From positions 496,001-560,000 of the forward strand of contig NHNW01000003.1 in the NCBI GenBank assembly GCA_002786025.1: a stretch of DNA of 64,000 nucleotides. The letters are read 5' to 3'. The notes under the pieces are model-generated. The model made no database searches. It had not been told where the DNA came from and saw nothing but the letters and a program-made list of their open reading frames with translations. The position numbers were made by a program, and so were the translations under genes. The DNA is from Zasmidium citrigriseum. Its lineage: Eukaryota > Ascomycota > Dothideomycetes > Mycosphaerellales > Mycosphaerellaceae. Positions 1 through 11,382 of the stretch are shown here, one piece after another (position 1 is the first letter of the stretch; every line of letters begins with the position of its first letter).

Positions 1-915
1 AATACCATGCATGGCATGGGTGCAATCCGAGGGTATCTGCAATTGAAGTCCAGTCACAAGTGGCTTCGATGGCATCCACACCAGGAATGGTACGACCTAT
101 GGGGTAATGAGGAATCCAAAACGGAATTACTGGACTTCTTCGACTTCTTTCTGAAGGATGTACAGAACGGCTGGGAGAAGACTCCAAGAATCCGCATGGC
201 CTCGCTTCGCTTTGGTGAGAGGGATCCAATCTCGCATATTGTAGTCGACGATTTTCCAGTCCCAGCGACTGATCACAGGAAGGCGTACTTGTCTTCCCAC
301 AACCACCTTCGTGTCGATCAGCCAGGTGACACTCCTCAGATGATATCGTACGACTCTCAGAACCTGGGATCGATGGCTGCATTCTCGTATGTCTTTCCAA
401 CATTCACGAGGCTCATGGGCATGGCCAAGGCAGTCTTGTGGATGTCTTGCGACCAGACTGATGACATGGACGTTTTCGTGATACTGCGAAAGCTGTCCAA
501 GACCGGAGAGCCAATGCTCAACTTGAACATTCCTCTAGAAAACCTTCCCGTTTCCAGAATTGACGATATTCCCGCGGAGAAGAGAACAGAGGTTATTCTC
601 TACGCCGGACCCACTGGCATACTTCGCGCCTCGCTCCGGGAAATTGACCAAAACAAGTCCATGCATGCCAACTCGCCCTATCACCCGCAAGATCGGGAAC
701 AGAAAGTTGCTCCTGGGACTGTAGTCAAGCTGGAGATTGGACTGTGGGCGTTTGGAATCGACTATGAAGCTGGCGAGGGTATTCAGCTGCATGTAAGTGG
801 GAGTCATCAAGGCGTAGCCAACTTCTCCTCTCAGGGAATGTCGAAGAATGTCGGTCAGCATAAGGTGCATTTTGGTGGCGAGTACGATAGTCATGTAGTG
901 CTTCCATTCGTTTAG
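1..915 (+). CDS. CocE/X-Pro dipeptidyl-peptidase-like hydrolase, 3' part
   Basis: The reading frame is already open at base 1 and ends at 913-915, so the N-terminal catalytic part lies outside the window. About 304 residues are visible. The start has a KWLRWHPHQEW segment followed by an acidic FFDFFLKDVQNGW stretch, typical of the end of the alpha/beta-hydrolase domain in fungal CocE/NonD hydrolases; the histidine there is a candidate catalytic residue. The rest matches the beta-sandwich C-terminal domain of the S15 peptidase/CocE family, ending in a GGEYDSHVVLPFV-type tail. Family members hydrolyse acyl esters or X-Pro dipeptides; the substrate here cannot be told. The gene converges on the Zn2Cys6 regulator with one base between the stop codons. 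The ATG at 7 is internal, not the start. Confidence 0.8.
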   Translation, partial: NTMHGMGAIRGYLQLKSSHKWLRWHPHQEWYDLWGNEESKTELLDFFDFFLKDVQNGWEKTPRIRMASLRFGERDPISHIVVDDFPVPATDHRKAYLSSHNHLRVDQPGDTPQMISYDSQNLGSMAAFSYVFPTFTRLMGMAKAVLWMSCDQTDDMDVFVILRKLSKTGEPMLNLNIPLENLPVSRIDDIPAEKRTEVILYAGPTGILRASLREIDQNKSMHANSPYHPQDREQKVAPGTVVKLEIGLWAFGIDYEAGEGIQLHVSGSHQGVANFSSQGMSKNVGQHKVHFGGEYDSHVVLPFV

Positions 916-916
916 G

Positions 917-2936
917 TCATTCGATCGGCTGGAGGAAAAGCGATGACGATCTCAGCAAGGAGTCCCAGTCCATATCTGATATCACATCGTCCAAGAATGA
1001 ATCATTCCCCGTATAATCTCTGCCGAATGGCGTTTGGCACACGTCTTCAAAGGCCGTTCCGCAGTTGCTGAAATGTGAGAGTCCAAGAGAGTCACTGGCT
1101 TGGGTTGATGCGCGGGTAGTCGAAGAACAGGCAGTGTTGATCGCAGATGTCTCCCTGCGCGCATCCGAGTTGATTTGGTCAAGTCTCTCTTTGATACGGC
1201 CATGAAGATCAATGGCCGACTCAAACTCCAGATTGCGGGAAGCTGTCTCCTGCTCAGACTCTGAGAAGCTACCTTGGCCACGATGCTGTACAAGGATATC
1301 TATAACCGTGGCCTGGAGCTACAAGAACCATTAGCTCATGATTTCGGCCCACCTGAGTTCTTCCGACTTCGCTTACCTGGAAGTCATTTATCGCTGTCTT
1401 TGCAGTTGGTGTTTTCAGGATATGAACAGCCAGTACATATATGGCCAGAAGTGGCGCATGCATGGTGATCAGCATGGTTTTGGAATGGCTTTCCTCTGCA
1501 TGAATTAGTATGCTTGCCAAATCTCGGGCTGCGTTGAGGGCTATTCTGTCTCCATGAGCGATCCTGTGTCGAGAGCCTGGTACGGTATCCAGCACATCTA
1601 ACATCTGTCGGACATGGCTCAGGCTGACGACCAAGGCCAGGCGGTGAAGAAGGAGCATGGTCTGTTGGTACTGGACTGCCAGGAAGAGCACACCCGCTTG
1701 CTGTTCCGACCCAGAGTACATGAACTGGCTGGGGCGAACATGAGTAGGTTGATTGTCTGCCCATTGTAGCAGCGCAGCATCCAGCTCGGTTACTGTCTTG
1801 ATCTTCTGACGCAAAAGTCGGTCCAAATTCCACTCACTTGACTCCTCATCTCTTCGGGACTCCGTTAAACGCTGAGTGATGTTTCCTTGGAGACGAGCTA
1901 GTGAGATTGCTGCTTTGAATACCTCATCCGCGTCATTAGGTTCAGTCTGGTTGCATTCATGATCTCGTATAGTCGATGATCGCTCGAGCTCCACACAAAG
2001 AGCTCTTTCAAGAATGTAGATTGTCCACCAAATACGTGCATTGGACTGATTTACCAGCGACGAAGCCGTATGTCTGCTCATGGAGCGGTAGTGTAACCCC
2101 AGTGTCTGTGCCATGGCAATTGACAATGCCACTATCTGCCAAGCTTTATCAGGGGCTCCGAGACCTCGTAGAAGATATGCCAGGAGACATAGTACGGTCA
2201 CCGCTTCTGGACTTGGATTGAAGATCAAGTTGCCGATATCCAGTACAGTCTCGCCAGCGATTTGAAGGGCCTCAGATGTAGGCATTCCACCCGGTAGTCC
2301 ACATGTCAACGCGCTTTTGAGTATCCGGATGGTCACCGAATGGGCCCCCTGGGTTGCTTGACTGACGGACACTACAGATGACATCCTTTTATGAAATAGG
2401 TTTTCAAGGTCCTGCCTCGGAGGACTATCGTTTCGACGGCCGACGATAGGCAACGGCAGTATGTGCCCCCGTTGAGTCTGAGAAGATCCGGTAGCATGAT
2501 TATGCTCTGGTATCCCTAGCCGTGCAAACGCCAAATCGAGCCATTGTGACAAGAAAGCGAGGCCTGGCCTTGCGATGAATCGGGGAAGTAGGGGCATCAA
2601 GTCCGGTCGAGGCTGACTTTCAGTTGCTCCGCGAGCCTCAAGCGTGATGTCGGAGGCATTCCCTTGGTTTTCGGTCACACTTCTGCCGGAAAGGGACGTC
2701 GGCGTACTTGGTGGGAGAACCAGTGTGTGAGAGCCTCGCGATTGCGCAGCCCTCCTTTCCACGTTCACGGCGTCCGGTCGGCGCGGATCGTTTGTGATGC
2801 ACTCGTAGCCACGACGGGCACAATTGCTGCAACAGCCCTGTCGTTCGTCACATCTGATCTTCTTGCTTCTGCAGCTTGTGCATGCGTGCGAAAGCCGCTT
2901 CCGCTTCGGCACGGGGTGTGGCCGGTCGACCCTCAT
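917..2936 (-). CDS. Zn2Cys6 fungal transcription factor
   Basis: Two exons, 2936-1377 and 1318-917, are joined across a 58-bp GTAAGC..TAG intron and give 653 residues. Residues 19-46 form a classic binuclear zinc cluster (C19-x2-C22-x6-C29-x6-C36-x2-C39-x6-C46) preceded by a basic KRKR run. The middle (about residues 230-480) is helical, with the ARIWWTIYILERAL segment characteristic of the fungal-specific transcription factor domain (MHR). Without the intron the frame would stop soon after 1377; with it the protein gains a 133-residue acidic/serine-rich tail ending SSLFLQPIE, a possible activation region. It is nuclear and DNA-binding by family. Neighbouring PhyH and P450 genes are plausible targets (inference). 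An overlapping frame upstream (MPGQGSNE..) could hold a further 5' exon; I kept the ATG at 2936. Confidence 0.85.
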
Positions 2937-3160
2937 TGCTTCCTTGTCCTGGCATGATGGACGGCGTGATCAGGTTGAGCATATCAAAAGGAGAGGTGGT
3001 CACTATGGAGAAGGCAGTTACACTGGTGCGGGGCAACCCCACATGCATCCGAACGCGCTTGGAGGTTGGACGGAAAAACCATTCTCCGATATCAGGTGGT
3101 GGGCCGAGGTGGCTGTTTTTCTCTGGACAACAATTGTTCTTTGTTTGATCTATATCTCAC

Positions 3161-4296
3161 TCAAGCGGCAGCTTCCACAATGTACGGAATACCCGTGAGC
3201 CTCATTCCCCTCTCACTCAGCTGAGGCTTTCCTGATTTCGGAATCAACTGATGCAGCGGATCAGGCTGTCCATCCCTGATCAGCGGCAGAGCGCCTACAT
3301 GAGCAGCATTAGGCCAATGGGTCGTAGGCATACATTCCTCAAATGCCTTGCGCTTCCGTAAAAGATCCTCCTGTGTCACATCGCTCACTGGCATGTAACA
3401 GGTGTAGGCTGCGAAACGAGGCTGCGAACTGGACGAGCTGAGGTTGTAGTGTGGAGTCCGAGAATCCCAAACGACAAGGTCGCCAGGCTCCATGCACACT
3501 TTCTCCCAGACGAGACCTTTGTCATCGAGCCACTTCATGCCCGCGTCGGTGAAGCCATACCACTCTTTGGTCCTGATGAAGTCAGCGCGGGGACGACCAG
3601 AATCAGAGAAAGTACTGTACTCACCACGCCCAGATCCGATCAGGCTCGTCCTTGAAAGCTTCGTGGAACTCTTCACTAAGTCTGTGGCCGCCTTTACAGA
3701 CAATGAGGCCCCCGTCGTTTGGACCATTCGGTAATAAGTTTACCAAGCCTTGCAAGCAACGAAAGCCTGGCCTGGTCGGGTCTTGGTCCTGATGAGGCCA
3801 AGGCTTATTCTCTTTGAGATCCTTTCGACCAGGGAAGCTGTAGTTGAGAGCATCGAATGACACTATAAGGTCGCTCGTCTCGTAAGCCTTCTCGAAAGCA
3901 GCGACAACGCCGGGTTCGCAACGAATGTCCCAGGTGAACTTCTCGTGCGGCAAGCCGTATCCCGCACACATTCCCTTTTCGTTGATGATGGGCAGATGCT
4001 TCTCGTTGATGGTGGATGGGTCGTTGCGATCGAAACCAAGACCACTGTTAACATCGATCAGTACGATTGGTATCCACGCTGGTCTCGTTGCAAACTCACA
4101 AGTCTTCCAAGAACTTGAACATAGCATTCGCATATCCGTCGGCCCTCTCGCGAGGGATGGCTCCTTTCACAACCGCAAAACCATCTCGGACCAGGTCATC
4201 GCGGAAGTCGCCATATCGATGCTCGTCTCCGCGCAGGAACAACTTGTGCTCGGTGCTGATAGTTGGAATGTGCTCAACAACGGTGGTGGTCGCCAT
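3161..4296 (-). CDS. Phytanoyl-CoA dioxygenase (PhyH) family protein
   Basis: Three exons, 4296-4100, 4044-3625 and 3572-3161, are separated by GTGAGT..CAG introns of 55 and 52 bp and give 342 residues. The family is Fe(II)/2-oxoglutarate-dependent oxygenases. The PWPHQDQD segment supplies the H-x-D iron ligands, and the distal His is probably the one in SRTPHYNLSSSS. The N-terminal half has the DLVRDGFAVVKGAIP opening common to the family. Start chosen at the ATG followed by ATTTVVEHIP; a longer frame with an in-frame ATG at 4338 exists but adds an unlikely tail. The gene follows the zinc-cluster regulator on the same strand (225 bp apart) and is divergent from the P450. The substrate is unknown; fungal relatives include biosynthetic tailoring enzymes and catabolic ones. 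Confidence 0.85.
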
Positions 4297-4825
4297 GGTG
4301 ATCTTGTGGTGAAAGAACTTCAATGGGGTGCTTCTCACACTCTAGCACAACCTTTTGAAACGTTCTTGTGTGCCTGCGAATTCATGAGCATCGTAGAGTC
4401 GGCACTCGGAATGGGTGGGGCGGCTCGGTGGACAGCCCGGTTCGGTTCGGTCGAGACATCGATCGCTGCCCACGTGCCATTCCCATGTTCTCGAACACAT
4501 GGACGATGAGACGGAACTTGAATCTCAAGTAGATCTGCTGTTTGGTCCCACGAAGCTTTTACTTTCCTCAATCCAAAGAACGTTCCTTGAAGGCTCGTAG
4601 AACTAGCTTGTGAATACACAGCTTCAGGCCTTCCGGTGGGGGCTAGGTAAATGCGCCAGAAAGATGCCCCACACGTACGTCGCGGCCGGCAGTGCTGAGT
4701 ATCCGTGTCCCGAAGGCTTTCAATGATATCTCTAGAGCGCAGTCTGCAGGCTCACTATCCTGGCACCTCATGCAACTGGACCAAAGCTCATTCACTGTGA
4801 ACGTAACCTCTGCCCGCTCATAGCC
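4297..4825. promoter_or_regulatory. Divergent promoter region between PhyH and P450
   Basis: 529 bp lie between the two start codons of divergently transcribed genes, so a shared regulatory region is likely. It contains three CGG triplets at a fixed 5-bp spacing starting at 4438, 4443 and 4448 (CGGTTCGGTTCGG), the triplet recognised by many Zn2Cys6 regulators, and an E-box palindrome CACGTG at 4471-4476. No convincing ORF was seen here. Confidence 0.45.
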
Positions 4826-6337
4826 ATGCTGCTGACCTACGAGAATGTCATCATTCTTACACTATTCGCTGCTGCCATCTACATTAGCTGGGTATGAATG
4901 GGCGAATCACAATTGTCATATCAAGCACTGACAGGATAGACATTACTCACAGCCTCGCGAAACCCACTGAACAAGGTCCCAGGCCCGCTCATCGCCAGAT
5001 ATACCAACCTCCGCCTCAAGCTCGCCGTCATATCAGGACAAAGAATCCACTACATCGATGCCCTCCACAAGAAGTATGGACCATACGTCCGTATCTCGCC
5101 AAATGAAGTTGCCGTCAATGATCCGCGAGGCTTTAAGCAAATCCACGCCCCTGGATCGGGATTCGACAAAAGCCCTTGGTACGACTTGGTAACGATCATG
5201 GACCGCCCAACGCTCTTCGTGATGCCGGACGCTAGGAGCCATGCTGCCAGGAGGAAGTTGCTTGCCAGAGGTTTCAGCAAGTCGAATGTGGTACGGAATT
5301 GGGAGGACGTTGTCAAGGAGAAGATCCAGTTGGCTGTGGCAAAAATGAGAGCGGATAGGTCTACGAACGGGACTGTCGATATCTTGAAATGGTGGACGCT
5401 GATGGCAAGCGACGTCTCGTCTCATCTCCTGTTCGGCGAATCGTTTCGAACGCTGGAGCGAGGAGAGATAAATGAGTACATCCGGACTCTGACCAATGCA
5501 TTGAAGGGCAATGGGATAGGAGCGGAGTTACCCCTACTCCGCTCCATCGGCAAGAAGCTTCCATTCCAGGTGACCAAAGAACTGTGGAGAACGAACGAGA
5601 TCCTATGCGACTATGCAAAAGTGGCCGTAAGAAATATGAAGGCCGCTCAGGGTTCGAAGAACGTCTTTGCCAATATCGCCGCAGAGGCTGAGAAAGGCGA
5701 CACACTGGACGATCGTGACGTCGAAGTCGAAGCGTCAGCATTGTTCGTAGCTGGAACCGATACAACGGCCATTTCTCTCACATACCTTGTCTGGGCTGTA
5801 TTGTCCAGACCGGAGCTTCGAGCTCAAGTAGAGGCCGAAGTTGCCTCTCTACCAGAAAACTTCCGGGATGCTGACATCGAACGTCTGCCTTTGTTGAACG
5901 CTGTCATTGAGGAGACTTTGCGTCTGTACGGAGCGGCGCCAGGTGCTTTGCCTCGTATCGTTCCGCCTGGTGGAGTCGACATGGGCGGCTTCTATCTACC
6001 TCAAGGAAGCACAGTGAGCACCCACGCCTATAGCATGCATCGCGACCCGTTGCTGTTTCCGGAACCTTTGGAGTTCAAACCAAGTCGATGGTTTCCGAAC
6101 AGTAAAGATCAGGTCTCAGAGGTTGCCAAGTCTGTTTACACCCCGTTTGGAGCAGGCTCTCGGACATGCCTGGGCGTCCACATGGCTTACATGGAGCTTC
6201 GTCTTGGGGCGGCCGAGTTCTTTCGCAAGTGCTCGAGGAGTCGACTTGCTTCGTCTACCACTCCAGAATCGATGGAGCTTGAGAACTTCTTCCTGATAGC
6301 TCCGAAGGCCCATAAATGCGAGGTAGTGGTTTCGTAG
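4826..6337 (+). CDS. Cytochrome P450 monooxygenase
   Basis: Exon 1 (4826-4891) encodes a 22-residue hydrophobic anchor (MLLTYENVIILTLFAAAIYI..). A 48-bp intron (4892-4939) follows, then exon 2 (4940-6337); the total is 487 residues. Motifs in order: proline-rich hinge KVPGP, I-helix AGTDTT, K-helix ETLR (E-x-x-R), and the heme loop FGAGSRTCLG with the axial Cys near residue 432. Length and N-terminal anchor fit an ER-membrane fungal P450. The acceptor at 4939 is required: the nearer CAG at 4934 breaks the frame. The protein would catalyse NADPH-reductase-dependent mono-oxygenation of an unknown substrate. Its head-to-head arrangement with the PhyH gene suggests co-regulation (inference). Confidence 0.92.
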
Positions 6338-6475
6338 CCAAACATGAAAGCGAGTTGGAAGAGCTCTGTGCATGAAAACGATCTGCTTTTACATGAACCT
6401 GGCTTTCTGAAGTACATTTGATTACTGCAATCAGTTGACACATTGAACTCCAGCTCCCCCGTTTCGCTCGGGAGC

Positions 6476-8977
6476 TCAATATTGAACTGATTTGCGCTGC
6501 TCAGGCCAAGTCTCCAGAACCTGTTCCTCTCCGGTGATCTCAAATGTGAAACACGCTTTCTCCGGCGTTGTATCAATGGCAATGCGGTACGTTCCGGGGT
6601 ACAATATTCGACGTCCTTGCTCATCCCAGCGACTCAAGGATCCCAGGGTAATCGGCATGCTGGCGAACTCGATAGTTCCAGGCTCGATATCCTTGATACG
6701 TTGATAGGCGACGAGCTGCTTCTTTGGATGAGGCGCTGGTCCAAAATCGCCGGAGGCAAAAGCAAGAGCCGAGTAGTCGGAGCAGACCTCGCCGATATTC
6801 TGGACTCTAACTTGAACGTGGCCGATGACGCATCTGTCGACGTGAGTGCTCTGATCACAACCACAGTACTCCAGAATTTGCTTCGTGTCCAGGGTCTTCA
6901 AATCCATTGACCATGCCTGGACGCTGAAGTTGGTGTAGTGAAGACCATATCCAAAGGGCAAGACCGGCTCCCCTGTGTACCACTTGTAAGTTCTTCCAGG
7001 CCCATCATCGTGCGGTCGCAATGTCATGTCTGTCATTGGAATCTCGTCCACATAGTTTGCTGGATACTGAGTCACAGGCAAACGGCCTGCTGGCGCAACT
7101 TGGCCAAACAGGACATCTGCTATCGCCGGGCCACCGTCTTGGCCAGGATATCCGACCCATAGAATTGCTCCAACGCCGTCATCCGCGAGGAATGCGCTGT
7201 CGTCAAGTTGCCCGGCTCCGGTCTGTGCGAGAATGAAAGGCTTCCCCAGATTGGCGAGGGCGTTGATCAACGTCGATTGTGTGGTGTTCCACGCAATGCT
7301 GTTACGATCCAAGCCCTCGGCCTCGACAAGCTCATCGATCCCACCAACGTATACAACAACGTCGCTTGTTCGTACAGCGTCCAAAGCAGGCGTTGTGTCA
7401 TTGATCTCCGTCACGAGGCGAACATTTACGCCATTAACCTGCTGAAGCCCGTAGTATGGCGAGTGCAAGTATGGAGCAACACCCGAGTAGCCTCCCTGCA
7501 GCTGCTTCGTTGCATTCGCCCAGTCTCCGACCAAAGCAATGGACAGGCTGTCTCCGTGCTCGGGCATCTTCAGTGGCAGAGTTGAATTGATGTTCTTGAG
7601 GAGTGTCATTCCTGCACTCGCAGCCTTGCGAGCCAAAGCTTGTGCTTTGTGTGTATTGACCGCTTTCCATCCTATTGAACGGTATGGGTCCTGCGAAGGA
7701 GGGTCGAAGTAGCCGACTTTTATCATGCCTCCGTACGCACGGGCAATTGCTCGGTCAACCGTAGCCATGTCAACCAGCCCCTGATTGGTGGCGTTCGGGA
7801 GGAAATTCGGATAGAAGACGCCGCAGTCGTTGTCGGTCCCTGCTTTGATCGCCGCTGCTGCAGCCTCTTCAGGAGTTTTGGTAAAGTTGTGGCCTTTGAA
7901 TACAGCATCCAAAGCAAAACAATCGCCAGTGACAAAGTGATCCGAAGCGTTCCAGGACCAGTGCTTGTTCAAGAGGTCTATGAGAAGCCAGCTATCAACG
8001 CAGCTGGGTATGCCATTGATCGAGTTATACGAGCACATGACAGACCCGGCCTGCATGTCGCGAGCACAGGCTTCGAAGGACGGCATGTAATACTCTGCAA
8101 GATCTTGGGTTGTAACCTCTGCATCGAAGATGAAGCGGTTCGTATCATGCCAGTATTCGAGATCGTAGGCTGCGTAATGCTTGCATGTTGCCAGCATCTT
8201 CTTGACATCCGAGACATCGCTGGCTTCCAGTCCTGAGACCAGAGCTCTGGTGTACGATGAAACATGGAAGGGGTCCTCGCCAGGCGTCTCTTTGCCTCTG
8301 CCCCATCGAGGGTCCTTGAAGGGGTTGATATCTGAACACACGCATAGACATTAGCGGATGTATCAAGCATGGAACATTCCCAGGCTACTCACTTGGCGTG
8401 AACACTCCCAGACCAGCATGTCCTCCATTACTGAAAGCTCTCATTTCGGTACTGATCGTTTCCGCGACCTCATGAATCATGCCGTCATCAAACGCTGCGG
8501 CCATCAAGATGGGCTGGGGGAAGGAGGTGGCGTATGAGTAGCTGCCATTCGGTTCGAAGACGACTCCAATACTACTTGCAACTCCGTGCAGGCCCTCATT
8601 CCATAGCTTGAAGGTTGTCAGCAAACAATCAATATTCTCTCCATGCAGACGTACCCAGAGAGGAGGCAGACCGAGACGGTCGATGTTTGGCAAGTACGAT
8701 GTCGTGGCGTTGAACTTCTCTCCCGTCGTCATCGCATTCACAAGAGCATACGCTCGTTCATGGATTGCTTCATCGGTGTCAGTGGGGTTTCAAGCAGGAT
8801 CCCATGCTTCTTACATTGTGATGTGTTGCAAATGCCATTCTGGCTCAGGGGTGGTACGTCACAATTTGGCAAATCTCTCACGCGAGTACTGGAGACCAGA
8901 GGCAGTAACGACTCCAGTGGGACCGCAAATGGCGGAATGGATCCAGGCGTCATGACCAAGGGAGCACTGAGCGCCAT
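6476..8977 (-). CDS. GH3 beta-xylosidase (xylan 1,4-beta-xylosidase type)
   Basis: Four exons (8977-8815, 8767-8655, 8606-8393, 8331-6476) with introns of 47, 48 and 61 bp give 781 residues. The joined exons recreate the family blocks DRLGLPPLWLWNEGLHG and TPNINPFKDPRWGRG. The catalytic Asp sits in FVTGDCFAL, where characterised relatives usually have TSDC. Order: GH3 N-terminal barrel, GH3 C-terminal alpha/beta domain, then a fibronectin-III-like C-terminus. Fungal members release xylose from xylo-oligosaccharides outside the cell. The 48-bp second intron is in frame and stop-free, so it can easily be missed. The N-terminus is uncertain: the ATG at 8977 lacks a clear signal peptide, while an in-frame ATG at 9043 adds 22 residues and a hydrophobic stretch. 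Confidence 0.88.
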
Positions 8978-9383
8978 CGTGGCCAGTGTGTTGTATAAGA
9001 AAGTTGAAAGGGGAGTTTGGATTTTGGAAGTGTCATTTTTCAATCACGCACTCGCAGCTTCCTACTTTATGTCAACGAAGAGCTCGCTTGCGGTGGTGGC
9101 ACGAACCAACCATTGAAACCAAATGCCAGCTGTGGCATCAACGTTGTGTAGCTCGGCAGCTGCGAGTGCGAGACGCTACGCAGCTTTCCATCAACGCATT
9201 GATCGCCCATCACACGTACACAGCTGGCAAGGCTTCACCTGCACGTCGTATTTCGTATACCTCCACTTGACACTTTTGCAGGTGAGTGGTATCTTTTGAA
9301 GTGCTCTGTCCAACGCCCATGATGCTGCAAGAACCTCCCTCCATCGAGCCCTCACCTCCCAGTGAGCAAATGCCTTGTGATTC
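8978..9383. promoter_or_regulatory. Upstream region of the beta-xylosidase with a 12-bp inverted repeat
   Basis: GCACTCGCAGCT at 9048-9059 recurs as its exact reverse complement at 9158-9169, 71-192 bp upstream of the 8977 ATG. A TATA-like TTGTATAA lies near 8991. No ORF is convincing here. Confidence 0.35.
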
Positions 9384-9674
9384 TCATCTTCCTCTCCTGC
9401 TCCCCTTCCGATCTCCCTTCTTTCCTGCTCCTATCTTGACCTCATAGCCCTCGCCACCTACTCGTTCCGGGGAGCTAGTCGAACTGGTGATGCGAGTCTC
9501 ACTCACGACGCTGACTCTGTGTGGGTTGCGGGTGGGTCGCGGAGGAGAGGGTTCTTCGACTGATTGCGGGCTCTTTGAGCGCTTCTTGCTCCACCAATCC
9601 TTGATGTCCTTGTACTTGTCCTTGATGTTCTTCTTGATCTTCTCCACCTGCTTCTTCATCCATTTGCGTGCCAT
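9384..9674 (-). CDS. Small lysine-rich hypothetical protein
   Basis: A 96-residue frame opens with a strongly basic amphipathic segment (MARKWMKKQVEKIKKNIKDK..), continues with WW and a proline/serine stretch, and ends in a GKKGDRKGSRRGR-type basic tail. A good GTAAGT donor lies about 50 bp upstream on this strand, and an AAG acceptor falls directly before the chosen ATG, so an upstream exon (perhaps untranslated) is likely; an alternative in-frame ATG is at 9692. I recognise no family. The sequence is not low-complexity noise in the other frames, but there is no independent support, so it may be a chance ORF. Confidence 0.35.
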   Translation of the reverse strand: MARKWMKKQVEKIKKNIKDKYKDIKDWWSKKRSKSPQSVEEPSPPRPTRNPHRVSVVSETRITSSTSSPERVGGEGYEVKIGAGKKGDRKGSRRGR

Positions 9675-11382
9675 CTTCACGCCGTCAGTCATATTCTCAT
9701 TTTCAGCGGTGATGGTACTTACTCTGTGTCGTATCTCCGTCTGATGTCGTCTAGGGAATGGGTTTGATTGATGTTTCGGTGCTATGGCTGGAAGGCCGTT
9801 CGATGGAGATAGCTGCGCTGGTTGGAACGAGTGTTGTTCGTTAGCTGTTATATCGCGGCGGCGTTTGCTGCTCCAAGAGGCGGACTTTCAAGTGAAGTTC
9901 TGGGGGCATCTCGCAGGCCCTTCACCTACGTCTTGGAATCTGTGTCTTTAAGCGTAATTCTATCCTTTCATACCACCTCGCGAACGTTCCAACCACCTCA
10001 AACATCACTTCCGATTTTGTGTGAGTCCAGGCGCCTTTGTTGAGAAAGAAGCCAGCGCTGTCTGACGCTGAGCTTCCAAAACACACCAGCAACCTCCTTA
10101 TCGTTCCTTAACCACGGCAAACGTTTCAAACAATGCAGAACCATCGGAGATCCATCTCACCATATCAAACTTCGTTCACAGCGATTCTGTAAAGTTCTAG
10201 ATCGCTGTGCGTGGCTGGCGGTCGTGTCGGGGATGGACGCTGCAGCTTCCGCGGGCTTGCGAAAGATCCAGCTCTGGATCTATTCGGTGGCGCACAACAG
10301 CACAAGCCTACGGACAGTGTCAAATCAGCGGATGAGTATCTTCAGCGACTCAGTTGCATGATATGCAATTCTTACATTCTGGCAGGTCTTGCTGCGCCGT
10401 CGCCGGCCTTCGCCAGCTCGAGGAGATCGCAAGCCTGCAAAGCCCGCCCGTCCGTCCAGCCCTCCTCCGTTCCAGCCACGAGCGACTCCGAAGACAACCA
10501 GGGAGAGGCGGAATACGAGGAAGGGCGTGTTAAAGCTCAGCGGAAAGAGATGGGAAGATCGATACGAGATATGAGGATCACAGTAGAAAGAGAAGGCAAG
10601 GACAGATCCGCTAGACTCGCAGGCTGGAGTTCTTCGCAACCGACGCAAAAGGCAATTTGTGAACGCCATTGAGGCTCGATGCATTTCTTGGAGGGCCGGG
10701 CAATGTGCTGCGGCGGCGATTGAGGCGGATGGAGGGCTGGATATGAAGGAGCGAGTGCTGTCAAGTGAAAGAAGTCTATCATTGCTCAACGGAAAGGGGT
10801 TCTCGGAGATTCGCTTTGGAGGGCAAGGTCTTATTGAATGAAGACAGTCCTGTAAGGCTCTTGCCATCGCGGAGCTGCTCTCATAGATGCTCAGAAAGGA
10901 AACAGCAGAGCGAAAGACCTTACCTACTTGCTTCTTGATGCGCCCAACCGAACGTTCTACCCTCCTTTGTAGTACCCCTGAAATACTTGTTGAATGGCAT
11001 CCAGAGTGACTGAAGGTTCGAAATCGTCTGGACGAATTCAAGCAGCCCTCGCAACATCAGCCCCGGCCATGATAGCCATCAAAGCTGGGTCCAAAACGAA
11101 GTGCACTGCTGGCAGAGACTGCTTGCGCATTTGAGGCCAAGTCCGCAATTGGGGACTCAGCCACTGCTCTCAAAACGAGTCCATGATCTTCTTGTATCGC
11201 TGGCCTGTCCTTGAACGACGATTTCGAGTAGGCAGCTGTTAGTAAAGAAAAACGCTGCAGATCATGCGGATCGTTTTGACGGTCAGTCTCTCGCAGCAAA
11301 AAGTTCAGTGCGAGTTCGACACGGCAGGATATCCTAATCTCGAAAAAAAAAACGAAGTCCACGCTGGGGACAAAAGAGTTCG

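Noticed and set aside
10325..11041. 238-codon minus-strand ORF
   Set aside because: No motif, unlikely composition, and it overlaps protein-like text on the other strand; looks like a chance frame in GC-balanced DNA.
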